Origin: Parasponia andersonii
Lineage: Eukaryota; Streptophyta; Magnoliopsida; Rosales; Cannabaceae
Reading direction: 5' to 3'
NCBI GenBank assembly: GCA_002914805.1
Contig: JXTB01000119.1
Location: 391,921-455,920 of the forward strand
Length of the DNA: 64,000 nt
Positions 63,976-64,000 of this stretch are shown here, one piece after another (position 1 is the first letter of the stretch; each line of letters opens with the position of its first letter). Below the pieces are notes generated by a model. It did no database searches, was not told where the DNA came from, and saw only the letters and a program-made list of their open reading frames with translations. Made by a program: the position numbers and the translations under genes.

Positions 63976-64000
63976 TTCCAAATTTACTCTGCAAACGAAA

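Overview
The window is nuclear DNA of a flowering plant, almost certainly a eudicot. The genes carry many short introns, the spacers are very AT-rich, there is a nuclear tRNA-His gene, and most proteins are plastid, mitochondrial or nuclear housekeeping proteins of plant type. I cannot name the species. There is one ambiguous base at 8008.

Layout. 1-10,000 is a gene-poor, AT-rich stretch holding a long foldback transposon, a tRNA-derived SINE with target-site duplication, several tandem and inverted repeats, a decayed F-box gene and a retrotransposon gag relic. 10,000-26,700 holds a small GON7-like gene (+), DIM1A (18S rRNA dimethylase, -) and a 24-exon WD40/bromodomain BRWD-type gene (-). 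27,800-44,000 holds MCM7 (-), tRNA-His(GTG) (-) and VPS51 (-). 44,000-48,200 is a spacer packed with miniature transposons. 48,200-51,400 holds a group-S1 bZIP (+) with its conserved sucrose-control uORF, and CP12 (-). 54,400-56,100 is a partial tandem pseudogene copy of the next gene, the chloroplast glutamyl endopeptidase CGEP (57,436-62,140, +). COX5C (-) lies at the right edge.

For the large genes I rebuilt splice structures by hand. The joined reading frames stay open and give near-family lengths: DIM1A 353 aa, BRWD 1704 aa, MCM7 718 aa, VPS51 771 aa, CGEP 972 aa. Three introns need GC-AG splicing or are best explained by it (two in VPS51, one in CGEP).

Functionally the genes are a mix: ribosome biogenesis (DIM1A), tRNA modification (possible GON7 subunit), chromatin reading (BRWD), DNA replication licensing (MCM7, with E2F sites), endosome-to-Golgi tethering (VPS51), sugar-regulated transcription (bZIP), Calvin-cycle redox control (CP12), plastid proteolysis (CGEP) and respiration (COX5C). 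They do not form a pathway. Their order matches, as far as I recall, the Arabidopsis blocks At2g47380-At2g47420, At3g62400-62420 and At4g02030-02060, so the window looks like a less fractionated version of an ancestral segment. I found no convincing new biological system. The best leads are the uORF module, the GC-AG introns, the families of foldback elements, and the small GON7-like gene whose C-terminus and stop codon are tandemly duplicated.
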